Source: an uncultured Lachnospiraceae bacterium | GTDB taxonomy: Bacteria > Bacillota > Clostridia > Lachnospirales > Lachnospiraceae | NCBI GenBank assembly: GCA_902788035.1 | Contig: CADAIL010000007.1 | Location: forward strand, 1-46,868 | Direction of reading: 5' to 3' | DNA: 46,868 bases | In this document: piece after piece, positions 17,223 through 24,382 of the stretch | Layout of the letters: the number at the start of each line of letters is the position of its first letter | Numbering within the stretch: the stretch's first letter is position 1 | Position numbers and translations under genes: made by a program | The notes under the pieces: model-generated | Database searches by the model: none | Seen by the model: the letters and a program-made list of their open reading frames with translations, nothing else | What the model was told of the DNA's origin: nothing

Positions 17223-17289
17223 TCACTGAGTTTCAGAGTGCTTATGCCTACTTTTTTGTCAGCTCTGAGGAACAGTGATTTTTTGTTTT
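17223..17289 (+). promoter_or_regulatory. Terminator-like hairpin in the csp leader
   Basis: TCACTG (17223-17228) pairs with CAGTGA (17273-17278), and TCAGAG pairs with CTCTGA inside. The stem is followed directly by TTTTTTGTTTT. This is the form of an intrinsic terminator but it lies between a strong promoter and the csp coding region, so it may be an attenuator or the end of a short leader RNA of about 95 bases. Confidence 0.6.
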
Positions 17290-17329
17290 CTGAAGTAACA
17301 AATCAATAACACATATGGAGGAAAATTTA

Positions 17330-17530
17330 ATGAACAAAGGTACCGTAAAGTGGTTCAATGCTGAAAAGGGTTACGGCTTCATCACTGGCGAAGACGGCAA
17401 GGATGTGTTTGTACACTTCTCTGCTATCCAGGGTGAAGGCTTCAAATCCCTTGATGAGGGTCAGGCAGTCACTTTCGATCTTCAGCAGGGTCCGCGTGGT
17501 ATGCAGGCTGCTAACGTTGTGAAACTGTAA
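17330..17530 (+). CDS. csp: Cold-shock domain protein
   Basis: A 66-residue single OB-fold RNA/DNA chaperone. KGYGFITG (RNP1) and VFVHFSAI (RNP2) are intact, and the start [14 protein letters not shown] is typical. The start at 17330 follows ATGGAGGAAAA. It is a monocistronic plus-strand gene diverging from the pyrimidine operon, with a long structured leader as in many cold-shock genes. Confidence 0.97.
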   Translation: MNKGTVKWFNAEKGYGFITGEDGKDVFVHFSAIQGEGFKSLDEGQAVTFDLQQGPRGMQAANVVKL

Positions 17531-17641
17531 TATATGAGTATTTCCGCAGGAAGCATCGGTGCCGCGCTTCATACTAAGACCAAATCAAGGCACCCGGCCG
17601 ACATGCGGTGAAAATAATGTAGATTATAGCGGAAAAATGCA

Positions 17642-17738
17642 GGGGCTGTCGCACTTGGACGAGTTCGCTGTGTATAGCAGACGTTATTTCAGATGGCTGC
17701 TATATTTATAGCGGATACCGTCCGGTGCGGCAGCTCCT
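17642..17738. repeat. Long nested hairpin with GGGGCTGTCGCA ends, second copy
   Basis: GGGGCTGTCGCACTTGGACG opposes a segment ending CCGGTGCGGCAGCTCC. Inside, TATAGCAGAC opposes GGCTGCTATA, matching the TATGGCAGAC / GTCTGCCATA tip of the 7881-7987 copy. It is more diverged than that copy. It lies downstream of csp, about 110 bases from the stop, in a 290-base stretch without genes. Confidence 0.65.
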
Positions 17739-17786
17739 TGTTCTTCATACAGCCTGCACCATAGAGGCATAACTTCTCACATAGAC

Positions 17787-17813
17787 AAAAAATCCGGCAT
17801 AAGCCGGATTTTT
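17787..17813. terminator. Bidirectional intrinsic terminator
   Basis: AAAAAATCCGGC-ataa-GCCGGATTTTT gives a T-run on both strands. It separates csp from the converging small membrane-protein gene. Confidence 0.8.
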
Positions 17814-17821
17814 ATCTCACA

Positions 17822-18079
17822 TTAATAGTTCATTGTCAGACCGGAAATAAATTCCTCATAGTCTGTCATATTAACTTCGACGACAGCTGCCTTGGTATTT
17901 GTCTCGGCGGGTTTCGCCGTCGCTTTCTGATATACAGAGAAGCCGAACCATGCTACAAATGCCGCGCAGATAAGAGCCGCGATACCGATCTCAAACTTCT
18001 GCTTACGCTTCTCCTTCTTCAGGATCTCTTTTCTGTTCTTCTTGTAATCTTTATATGCATCAACTTTCTTCTGACTCAT
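17822..18079 (-). CDS. Small single-pass membrane protein of unknown function
   Basis: An 85-residue protein. The first 30 residues are strongly basic (MSQKKVDAYKDYKKNRKE, then KKEKRKQK), followed by one membrane segment IGIAALICAAFVAWFGFSVY (about 30-50) and a short outer tail. By the positive-inside rule the Lys-rich part faces the cytoplasm. The start at 18079 follows AGAAAGGGC. I recognise it only as a small conserved type of Lachnospiraceae protein. Confidence 0.8.
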   Translation of the reverse strand: MSQKKVDAYKDYKKNRKEILKKEKRKQKFEIGIAALICAAFVAWFGFSVYQKATAKPAETNTKAAVVEVNMTDYEEFISGLTMNY

Positions 18080-18207
18080 GAAAAATGCCCTTTCTTTCAC
18101 GGTATTATAGGTCAAGCGACGGGTCACGAGCCCTTAGTTACGTCTCCGGCATGTTGCCGGGCAGCTCCCATCGAAAACCATCGCTCCTTAATATACCACT
18201 AAAGAAA

Positions 18208-19050
18208 TCAGATTACAACAATAATTCCGCCGTCATTTGCATATGTAGTAGACAGCCCTGCAGTCTCGACCATGACCACTTCCTTCACTTTAATTCTGGA
18301 AAGGATCGCGTCGCGCACCATGACAGCCCGCTCATGGCAGTTCGTATGGCTGATTCCAAGGACCTTATGCTCGGGCTCCACAGTATTTTTGGCAATCATC
18401 TCGACCATCTTGAGGAGAGCTTTATTGCTTCCCCTTGCCTGGCCGATCTGTTCGATTTCACCGTCCTTATTGCCGAAGCAGATTGGTTTGATCTTCAGCA
18501 GAGTGGCGGCAAGCCCCTTCATCTTGCTTAGGCGACCGTTCTTGCGAAGAGTCTCAAGGTTGTCCAGCGTGAAATACGTATCTGCATTATAAATCATGTT
18601 CTCAGTCTTTTCGACGATCTCCTCGAACGGCAGGCCCTGCTCTTCGAGTTCCTTCACCATGAGAACAATCATTGTCTCCTTGACGGAGGTGGACTTTGAA
18701 TCAAAGATATGGATCTTCGCATCCGGATGATCCTCAAGGAACATGTTCATTCCGACTGTCGCGGCCTGGAACGAACCGGAAAGGTTGCCGGAAATAGTGA
18801 TGCCGTAATAATGATCGGCCTCCACCGCCTCGAACGCATCCCTGAACGCGTCCGGCGACGGGCATGCGGTCTTCGCGCATGTCGGACATGCCGCGATTTT
18901 CCTGACAAGTTCAAGCGTGCTGATATGACCATCGTCGATTACCTCTTCTTCACCGAGTCTGATCGTAAACGGGACTGTGGTGTACTCCTCTTTCCCCTTT
19001 AGATCATCTGTAAGCTCCCCTGCACTGTCCATGACGATTCTGAATTTCAT
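18208..19050 (-). CDS. DegV family protein
   Basis: A 280-residue fatty-acid-binding protein (FakB type). DegV proteins present fatty acids to the FakA kinase for use in phospholipids. The N-terminus MKFRIVMDSAGELTDD and VPFTIRLGEEEVIDD, the TACPSPDAFRDAFE segment, ISGNLSGSFQAA and the LDNLETLRKNGRLSK region are typical, and the protein ends VETAGLSTTYANDGGIIVVI. AAGGAG precedes the start. fakA is not in the window. Confidence 0.94.
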   Translation of the reverse strand: MKFRIVMDSAGELTDDLKGKEEYTTVPFTIRLGEEEVIDDGHISTLELVRKIAACPTCAKTACPSPDAFRDAFEAVEADHYYGITISGNLSGSFQAATVGMNMFLEDHPDAKIHIFDSKSTSVKETMIVLMVKELEEQGLPFEEIVEKTENMIYNADTYFTLDNLETLRKNGRLSKMKGLAATLLKIKPICFGNKDGEIEQIGQARGSNKALLKMVEMIAKNTVEPEHKVLGISHTNCHERAVMVRDAILSRIKVKEVVMVETAGLSTTYANDGGIIVVI

Positions 19051-19072
19051 ATCGGCTCCTTTCGTTATATGT

Positions 19073-19199
19073 TTATCGGAAGTTCCGCAAAGAACTCCCG
19101 ATAATATTTCTTATCGCAAGTCCCGCAAAGAACTCGCGATAAAAGGGCGATAAAATCGCCCGCATTCGATTATCGGGTTCTCGCAGCGGTTCCGATAAT
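19073..19199. repeat. Cluster of related TTATCG...CGATAA hairpins
   Basis: Hairpin 1 (19073-19104) is TTATCGGAAGTTC...GAACTCCCGATAA. Hairpin 2 (19111-19142) is TTATCGCAAGTCC...GAACTCGCGATAA. GGGCGAT-aaa-ATCGCCC follows at 19145-19161, and a third, opposite-facing unit ATTATCGGGTTC...GGTTCCGATAAT lies at 19169-19199. They lie directly upstream of the degV start, between it and the next gene. Confidence 0.7.
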
Positions 19200-19356
19200 A
19201 TGCTTTGCCGCTAACCGTACTATTCAAAACCACATTAAGTAGTATTTCGAACTATATAAATATATCATAACCTCTAATAAGCCTCAAGTCAATTATGAGT
19301 GCCCGTTTTTACCGAACCGAGGCTGTCTTCCGGCTTAAAGGATTTAAAACCGCCTC

Positions 19357-19857
19357 TCACTGGATCTGTTCCGTCGCAATTCCGTTATTCCTGAGGAACG
19401 ACTGCACATAGAGATCCCACGCGTTATCGATACTCCTGTCCATCGTGAAGGTCCTGCGCGATGTACCGGTCGTCACGAGAAGTTTCTTGTCCCTGTAGGT
19501 AAAATTGAGGAACAGACCGTATATTTCTTCCGGTTCGACCAGTATCCCCTCCGAGGTCAAAAAATGCGGTATATCCTCTTCAGGCAGCATGAAAACGAAC
19601 TTGAACGCGATCGGAGTACGCTTGCCCTTAATCAGTGAGAAACAGAACTCACGCACATTTTTCCATGGCGTGTATTCCCGGTCCAGCAGGACATTCTCGT
19701 GGTCAGGATCCAAAAAATCCCTCTGCCATGCTCCGTCTATGCTGAACGTGCAGAACGTAGTAATTGTCCCCTCGGAAATATTAAAGCGGTCAAAGTTATG
19801 ACCTATGAGGAGCTGTTTCATAAACAGTTTTATATCAAGGACCTGCAGCGCTATCAT
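19357..19857 (-). CDS. Conserved protein of unknown function (DUF5721-like)
   Basis: A 166-residue protein starting MIALQVLDIKLFMKQLL after GGAGGT. It has no signal peptide or membrane segment. The segments TITTFCTFSIDG, FCFSLIKGKRTPIAFKFVFMLP and KKLLVTTGTSRRTFTMD resemble a small family common in Lachnospiraceae that I remember as DUF5721; the DUF number is tentative and no function is known. Downstream lies the hairpin cluster before degV. Confidence 0.82.
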   Translation of the reverse strand: MIALQVLDIKLFMKQLLIGHNFDRFNISEGTITTFCTFSIDGAWQRDFLDPDHENVLLDREYTPWKNVREFCFSLIKGKRTPIAFKFVFMLPEEDIPHFLTSEGILVEPEEIYGLFLNFTYRDKKLLVTTGTSRRTFTMDRSIDNAWDLYVQSFLRNNGIATEQIQ

Positions 19858-19951
19858 GGGTGACCTCCGGCTTTCTTTTGTTACAGTATAGCATTTATAG
19901 CCCTGCAAAAAAACTCTTTATGTCACTTCTTTATAATTCCCCTTGTGATAC

Positions 19952-20163
19952 GGCAGTAGTTTTGACAGGCTGCTCGCGAGATTCATAATCCGGCGCAAAC
20001 ATCATCTTCATCGAAAAACGATGGTCCTGCCTTGCGAGCTTGCGTAGGGGCGGCTTGCCGCCTCTACGCGATCTCTCAGTCGGACCATCAATGTTTTTCT
20101 CACGAAGATGGATGCTTTGCTGCCGGACCCGAATTACACACGCAGCCTGTCAAAGCTACTGCC
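19952..20163 (+). repeat. Palindromic interspersed element, copy 3 (complete)
   Basis: The best-preserved copy, 212 bp. Terminal repeats are GGCAGTAGTTTTGACAGGCTGC (19952-19973) against its near-complement at 20142-20163. Next come CCGGCGCAAACATC, ATCTTCATCGAAAAACG, stem ATGGTCC, TGCGAGCTT, a GC-rich tip hairpin (20042-20069, arms GCGTAGGGGCGGC and GCCGCCTCTACGC), GATCTCTC, stem GGACCAT, AATGTTTTTCTCACGAAG and GCTGCCGG. It lies between htpG's 3' end and the DUF5721-like gene. Confidence 0.88.
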
Positions 20164-20180
20164 TTTGTCATATCAGGAAC

Positions 20181-20207
20181 GGGCTGTCGCCATAAAGCAA
20201 CAGCCCG
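20181..20207. repeat. Short GGGCTGTCGC hairpin after htpG
   Basis: GGGCTGT-cgccataaagca-ACAGCCC. It lies 45 bases past the htpG stop. The ends match those of the 7881 and 17642 hairpins. No proper T-run follows the stem on the minus strand, so I do not call it a terminator with confidence. Confidence 0.5.
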
Positions 20208-20251
20208 TAAAAATTCTGCTTGATTAGTCAAATCAAAACCGTTTCAGTATA

Positions 20252-22288
20252 TCATTTTGTAAGGAGCATCATGATCTCGTTGGAGCGCTTTACGAACGCA
20301 GCCATCTCATCCTGAGTCAGCGGCTTATGCGAAAGTACTGCAAGATCATAGAGCTGCCTGCAGATCACCGGTGTGCTCTCGGAATCCTTCTCGTTCAGAA
20401 CGAACTTCACAAGCGGATGGTTCGCGTTGAGCACCAGAGTCTCCTGATCTGCTCCGAACATGGACATGTCTCCGCCCATACCGTACATCTTCATCATATC
20501 CTGCATACGGCGGTCCTGCTCAGCGAGAGTCATGATCGCCGCGATATCGTCGTCCTTCATGCTCTGGACCTTGACATTGAGTTTCTCGTTGGAAAGACTC
20601 TTGCGGAATGTCTCTGTGAGAGATTTTACATCGTCCTCGGATATCTCTTCTCCGCTCACGAACTCCTCGGCGACCTCAGAGTCGATGCGGGCAAATTTCA
20701 GCTTTTCATTTCTCTGTTCAAGCTGTGTAATGAACGGGGAGTCAATATTCTGCTTGAGAATGACTGCATCCTTGCCGTTCTTCCTGAACATGCCGATATA
20801 CTGGGCCTGCTGAACTTCATCTGTGACATAGAAGACTGTATGCTTCTCAGGCTCCTTATCCTCCTCGCTGTCAGTAATAGACTCTCCCGTAGCTGTATCA
20901 ACGACGTCCGCCGTCTGCTGCTCACCCTCTGCCGGTGTCTCGTCTGCAGCTTCCGGAAGATTGGCTTCCACATACTCCTTGAGGGTCAGGTACTTGCCGT
21001 CCAGATCCTTAAAGAGCATGTAATCCATCATCTTGTCGGCAAATTTCACATCTCTTATGCAGCCGTACTTGATGAACGGAGCAATATCATCCCAATACTT
21101 CTCGTACTCTTCACGCTGTGTTTTGCACATGCCGGAGAGCTTGTCAGCGACCTTCTTGGAAATGTAATCGCAGATCTTCTTGACTGTGCCGTCGTTCTGC
21201 AGAGCTGAGCGCGAAACATTGAGCGGCAGATCCGGGCAGTCTATGACACCCTTCATAGTCATCAGGAACTCCGGAATTACCTCCTTGATGTTATCCGCGA
21301 TGAACACCTGATTGTTGTACAGCTTGATCTGAGATTCAAGAGCATCGTACTCGGTATTGATCTTCGGGAAAAACAGGATGCCGCGCAGCTTGAACGGGAA
21401 CTCTGTATTCAGATGGATCCAGAAGAGCGGCTCCTTGTAATCGTTGAACACCTTGCGGTAGAAATCTCTGTACTCATCATCCTTGCACTCAGACGCGCGT
21501 CTTGTCCACAGCGGATTAGTGTCGTTGATCGGAGTAACTTCTGGGGCTTTCTCCGGCTCGGGAGCTTCCTCGCCCTTCTCCGCTGCTTCCTTAGCCGCCT
21601 TCTCATTCCGCTCTATGCGGCGCTTCTCGGCTTCTTCCTCGCGCTTCTTAGCGCCTTCACTCGCGTCCTCAAGATAAATCGGGATCGGCATAAAGGAGCA
21701 GTATTTCTGAAGCACTTCACGGACCTTATATTCATTGCAGAATTCATAGCAGTCGTCAGAGAGGAACAGAGTGATTTCTGTACCGATACCGCTCTTCGTA
21801 CCCTCACCGATGGAATACTCAGACTCGCCGTCACTTTCCCAGTGTACCGGTTTAGCGCCATCAAGATAGCTCAGAGTGTCGATATGTACTTCATCCGCTA
21901 CCATGAAGGCTGAGTAGAAGCCAAGGCCGAAGTGACCTATGATCTGATCCGCATCTGTCTTACCCTCATATTTCTTCAGGAACTCGCTCGCTCCAGAAAA
22001 AGCGATCTGAGTAATATATTTCTCGACTTCTTCCTCGGTCATACCGATGCCGTTGTCGATGAATTTGAGTGTCTTATCATCCGGATTGACGATGACATGC
22101 ACCTGATACTCCGGGCTCTCTTCCGGCCTGAACTCGCCGACGCCCTCAAGTTTTTTGAGTTTTGTTATGGCATCGCACGCATTTGCAATCTGCTCACGGA
22201 CAAAGATGTCATGGTCCGAATAGAGCCATTTCTTAATGATCGGCAGCATGTTTTCGCTGTTGATGGATAGTTTACCTGTTTTTGACAT
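20252..22288 (-). CDS. htpG: Molecular chaperone HtpG (Hsp90)
   Basis: An ATP-dependent Hsp90 chaperone of 678 residues. The start at 22288 (MSKTGKLSINSENMLP) follows GAGGAG. The N-terminal GHKL ATPase domain has REQIANACDAITKL, DNGIGMTEEEV and GHFGLGFYSAFMVAD. A charged insert rich in Glu, Lys and Ala (about 240-275) precedes the middle domain with PLFWIHLNTEFPFKLRGILFFP and PLNVSRSALQ. A second Glu/Thr-rich stretch (about 465-500) lies within the later part. The gene is alone, with its own promoter and a CIRCE operator. Confidence 0.97.
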   Translation of the reverse strand: MSKTGKLSINSENMLPIIKKWLYSDHDIFVREQIANACDAITKLKKLEGVGEFRPEESPEYQVHVIVNPDDKTLKFIDNGIGMTEEEVEKYITQIAFSGASEFLKKYEGKTDADQIIGHFGLGFYSAFMVADEVHIDTLSYLDGAKPVHWESDGESEYSIGEGTKSGIGTEITLFLSDDCYEFCNEYKVREVLQKYCSFMPIPIYLEDASEGAKKREEEAEKRRIERNEKAAKEAAEKGEEAPEPEKAPEVTPINDTNPLWTRRASECKDDEYRDFYRKVFNDYKEPLFWIHLNTEFPFKLRGILFFPKINTEYDALESQIKLYNNQVFIADNIKEVIPEFLMTMKGVIDCPDLPLNVSRSALQNDGTVKKICDYISKKVADKLSGMCKTQREEYEKYWDDIAPFIKYGCIRDVKFADKMMDYMLFKDLDGKYLTLKEYVEANLPEAADETPAEGEQQTADVVDTATGESITDSEEDKEPEKHTVFYVTDEVQQAQYIGMFRKNGKDAVILKQNIDSPFITQLEQRNEKLKFARIDSEVAEEFVSGEEISEDDVKSLTETFRKSLSNEKLNVKVQSMKDDDIAAIMTLAEQDRRMQDMMKMYGMGGDMSMFGADQETLVLNANHPLVKFVLNEKDSESTPVICRQLYDLAVLSHKPLTQDEMAAFVKRSNEIMMLLTK

Positions 22289-22384
22289 GTTTATCACTCC
22301 TCTTTTGTCAGGTGTTTCCGCGATCTCTCGCTCCGCTTTCGCGCGGTCAGCGGTCACCTGTTCTGTCCTTTTTCACACTTTAGA

Positions 22385-22412
22385 ATTATAGCCCCGTCTC
22401 TAAAAATGTCAA
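22385..22412 (-). promoter_or_regulatory. Promoter of htpG
   Basis: Minus strand TTGACA (22407-22412), 16-base spacer, TATAAT (22385-22390). Both hexamers are perfect, as expected for a vegetative sigma factor. Confidence 0.85.
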
Positions 22413-22420
22413 GAGAAAAA

Positions 22421-22447
22421 TCAGCACTCTTTTTGGTTGAGTGCTAA
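22421..22447 (-). promoter_or_regulatory. CIRCE operator (HrcA binding site) at htpG
   Basis: TTAGCACTC-N9-GAGTGCTGA on the minus strand, one base different from the classic TTAGCACTC-N9-GAGTGCTAA. It lies 8 bases upstream of the -35. HrcA normally controls groES-groEL and dnaK by this site, so htpG is predicted to belong to the HrcA regulon here. Confidence 0.88.
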
Positions 22448-22458
22448 CAAATGGATGA

Positions 22459-22663
22459 GACAGTTTAGACAGGCTGCACCGTCATTGCTTATCCGGCGCA
22501 AACACCATCTTCATCGAAAAACGCAGTTCCTGCCCTTCGAGCTTGAGCAGAGGCGGCTTACCGCCTCTACTCGATCTCTCCGGTCGGAACTGCAATGTTT
22601 TTCTCACGAAGATGGATGATTTGCGCCGATTTCAAACCCCAAGCGCAGCCTGTCTGAACTGTC
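22459..22663 (+). repeat. Palindromic interspersed element, copy 4 (complete)
   Basis: 205 bp. Terminal repeats GACAGTTTAGACAGGCTGC (22459-22477) and GCAGCCTGTCTGAACTGTC (22645-22663). Inside: CCGGCGCAAACACC, ATCTTCATCGAAAAACG, stem GCAGTTCC, TTCGAGCTT, a GC-rich tip with arms GAGCAGAGGCGG and CCGCCTCTACTC, GATCTCTC, stem GGAACTGC, AATGTTTTTCTCACGAAG and TTGCGCCG. It begins 12 bases beyond the CIRCE site. Confidence 0.88.
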
Positions 22664-22833
22664 ACCACAATTTTATCACTTTTCATCTTCTGAATATCAG
22701 AAACGCAACCACCTTAATCTATGACGCTTACTTTGGATCCCATGTCGGAGACGAGTTTCAAATTGCGCATTCATCATATACTTAAGTCACGAGAACTCTG
22801 CGCCAGAGATGAATAGCTGCAATTTCACAGACA

Positions 22834-23586
22834 TCACCACTCAAGGTCACCGCGCACAAGGTCTTTACACACGCCGAAAAACTCCCGCACCATGTTGTTG
22901 GGGAGATACAGCGCGGTGGAGTAGGCAGAAATCCCCTGCACATCCCGGTAGCCGTGGGCGGCAGCTATGTGAAGGGCTCTGAAGAGGTGGAAGTTGTTGG
23001 TGACGATAGCCGCGGAGGCATCTTCACTGTCAATAAGTTCCCTGCTGTACACCAGGTTCTGTACCGTATTGTCCGCCTGCTCTTCCAGAATAATGCGCGA
23101 TGCGTCGATCCCACGGGACACAAGATATGCCTGCATTCCGGCAGCCTCGGTCACAGGTTCGTTTGAACCCTGAGAGCCGGTCACAATGCACTTTGTTTCA
23201 GGATTCGCCGTCAGGTAATCATATGCAGCATCCAGCCTGTATTTTAATACTACGCTCGGCCCATTCTCCTTCACCTGGGCTCCCAACACTATGATGTAAT
23301 CCATGCCCGGTTCGGCCTGCATTCCGAAGCAGGAGGCGATCCGAATCTCGAACAAGGCAAAAACCGCGATGGCAGCCGCCAATACTATAAGGACCAGGGC
23401 GCGGGCCCATCCCGGGACAGCAGTGATAATTCCTGTATAAAAGCCTGCGGCGGAAAGAAGAAAGATTCCGCCCAGAAGGAACCAGGCAGCAAAAAACATG
23501 CTGCCTGACTGGATCATCCATATCATGATTCCATATAAAAAACTCAATATCCCGCAGATAAGCAGGATTCCGCTTATTAAATGCAT
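22834..23586 (-). CDS. YdcF/SanA-like membrane protein (DUF218 domain)
   Basis: A 250-residue protein. Three to four membrane segments occupy the first 110 residues. The outer DUF218 domain starts with DYIIVLGAQV and continues with LKYRLDAAYDYL, CIVTGSQG, NTVQNLVYSREL and TNNFHLFRAL, the order seen in YdcF/SanA/ElyC proteins linked to cell-envelope synthesis or barrier function. A GTG at 23592 is possible, but the ATG at 23586 has better spacing from AGAGG. Confidence 0.9.
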   Translation of the reverse strand: MHLISGILLICGILSFLYGIMIWMIQSGSMFFAAWFLLGGIFLLSAAGFYTGIITAVPGWARALVLIVLAAAIAVFALFEIRIASCFGMQAEPGMDYIIVLGAQVKENGPSVVLKYRLDAAYDYLTANPETKCIVTGSQGSNEPVTEAAGMQAYLVSRGIDASRIILEEQADNTVQNLVYSRELIDSEDASAAIVTNNFHLFRALHIAAAHGYRDVQGISAYSTALYLPNNMVREFFGVCKDLVRGDLEW

Positions 23587-23647
23587 ATGCACCTCTATGT
23601 GTTTACTATCCGCCGTTTACGTGTGAACTGCCGGGCAGTTGAACAGA

Positions 23648-23676
23648 CGGGATTCCTGCCTGTTATCCTTAACGGC
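23648..23676 (-). terminator. Possible terminator hairpin after the lysozyme-like gene
   Basis: CCTGCC-TGTT...AACG-GGCAGG forms a long hairpin in the 107-base gap before the ydcF-like gene. On the minus strand it is not followed by a clean T-run, so it may be a stability structure. Confidence 0.35.
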
Positions 23677-23693
23677 AGGCGCGGCAATGCCCG

Positions 23694-24374
23694 TTAATTG
23701 TCATTAAGATTGTCTACGATCTTTTTTACAAGTTCGGCATAAAACATATTGCCGTACTTATATCGCCAACCGCCGTTCACCTCCCGGGCCAGCTCGGAGC
23801 TATACTCGGTCGTCTCCCCGCCGGACTTCCACTCAGCGAACTCTGTCGCCATAGTAAGATCACTGTCTCCACCGCGCTTTGCGGCAAAATCCAGATAGTC
23901 GATCCCGAAATTGTATGCCTGTATCACGGCGTCCAGGTCACAGCCTTTCTTTTCTGCGTCGCCGAGAATCTCGGCAAAATAGCTGCAGCCCTGCGCAATT
24001 GAATCCTCCGGCTCAAGGGAACCCGGCGGCAGGCCGAGTGATTCGCTCGATTGCATGACATCATCTCCCCGTCCTCCGGTCTCAACTTGCATGATTGCCA
24101 GGAGATAGTCTGTATATTCCGATATGCCGTTCTTTTCGGCATAGAATTCGACTGTATCCCTGTATTCCAGGACAGAATCAGAGAGATACGTCGGATCACC
24201 GGACATCCGAATCGTCTGCCCGGACAGAAAGATTCTCGCCGCAAAAAGAAGGAGGCCGATCGCGGCCGCCAGTATAAGAAGCAGGTTCAGCCTCCGGATC
24301 TGGTTTCCTTCTCGTCCTCTCTTCGTTTTTCTGCCGGTCCTGCCGGCCGTTTTTTTACTCGTTTGTTTTTTCAC
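23694..24374 (-). CDS. Membrane-anchored lysozyme-like (lytic transglycosylase) protein
   Basis: A 226-residue protein with a GTG start preceded by AAGGAT. The basic N-terminus (KKTAGRTGRKTKRGR) and one membrane segment LNLLLILAAAIGLLLFAARI (about 29-48) anchor it, and the rest is outside the cell. The outer domain has YLLAIMQVETGG with the likely catalytic Glu, SSESLGLPP, DSIAQGCSYFAEIL and VIQAYNFG, the pattern of the CwlT-type lysozyme-like family that cuts peptidoglycan glycan strands. It begins 8 bases after the upstream aldehyde-dehydrogenase-like gene. Confidence 0.9.
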   Translation of the reverse strand: MKKQTSKKTAGRTGRKTKRGREGNQIRRLNLLLILAAAIGLLLFAARIFLSGQTIRMSGDPTYLSDSVLEYRDTVEFYAEKNGISEYTDYLLAIMQVETGGRGDDVMQSSESLGLPPGSLEPEDSIAQGCSYFAEILGDAEKKGCDLDAVIQAYNFGIDYLDFAAKRGGDSDLTMATEFAEWKSGGETTEYSSELAREVNGGWRYKYGNMFYAELVKKIVDNLNDN

Positions 24375-24382
24375 TAATATCC

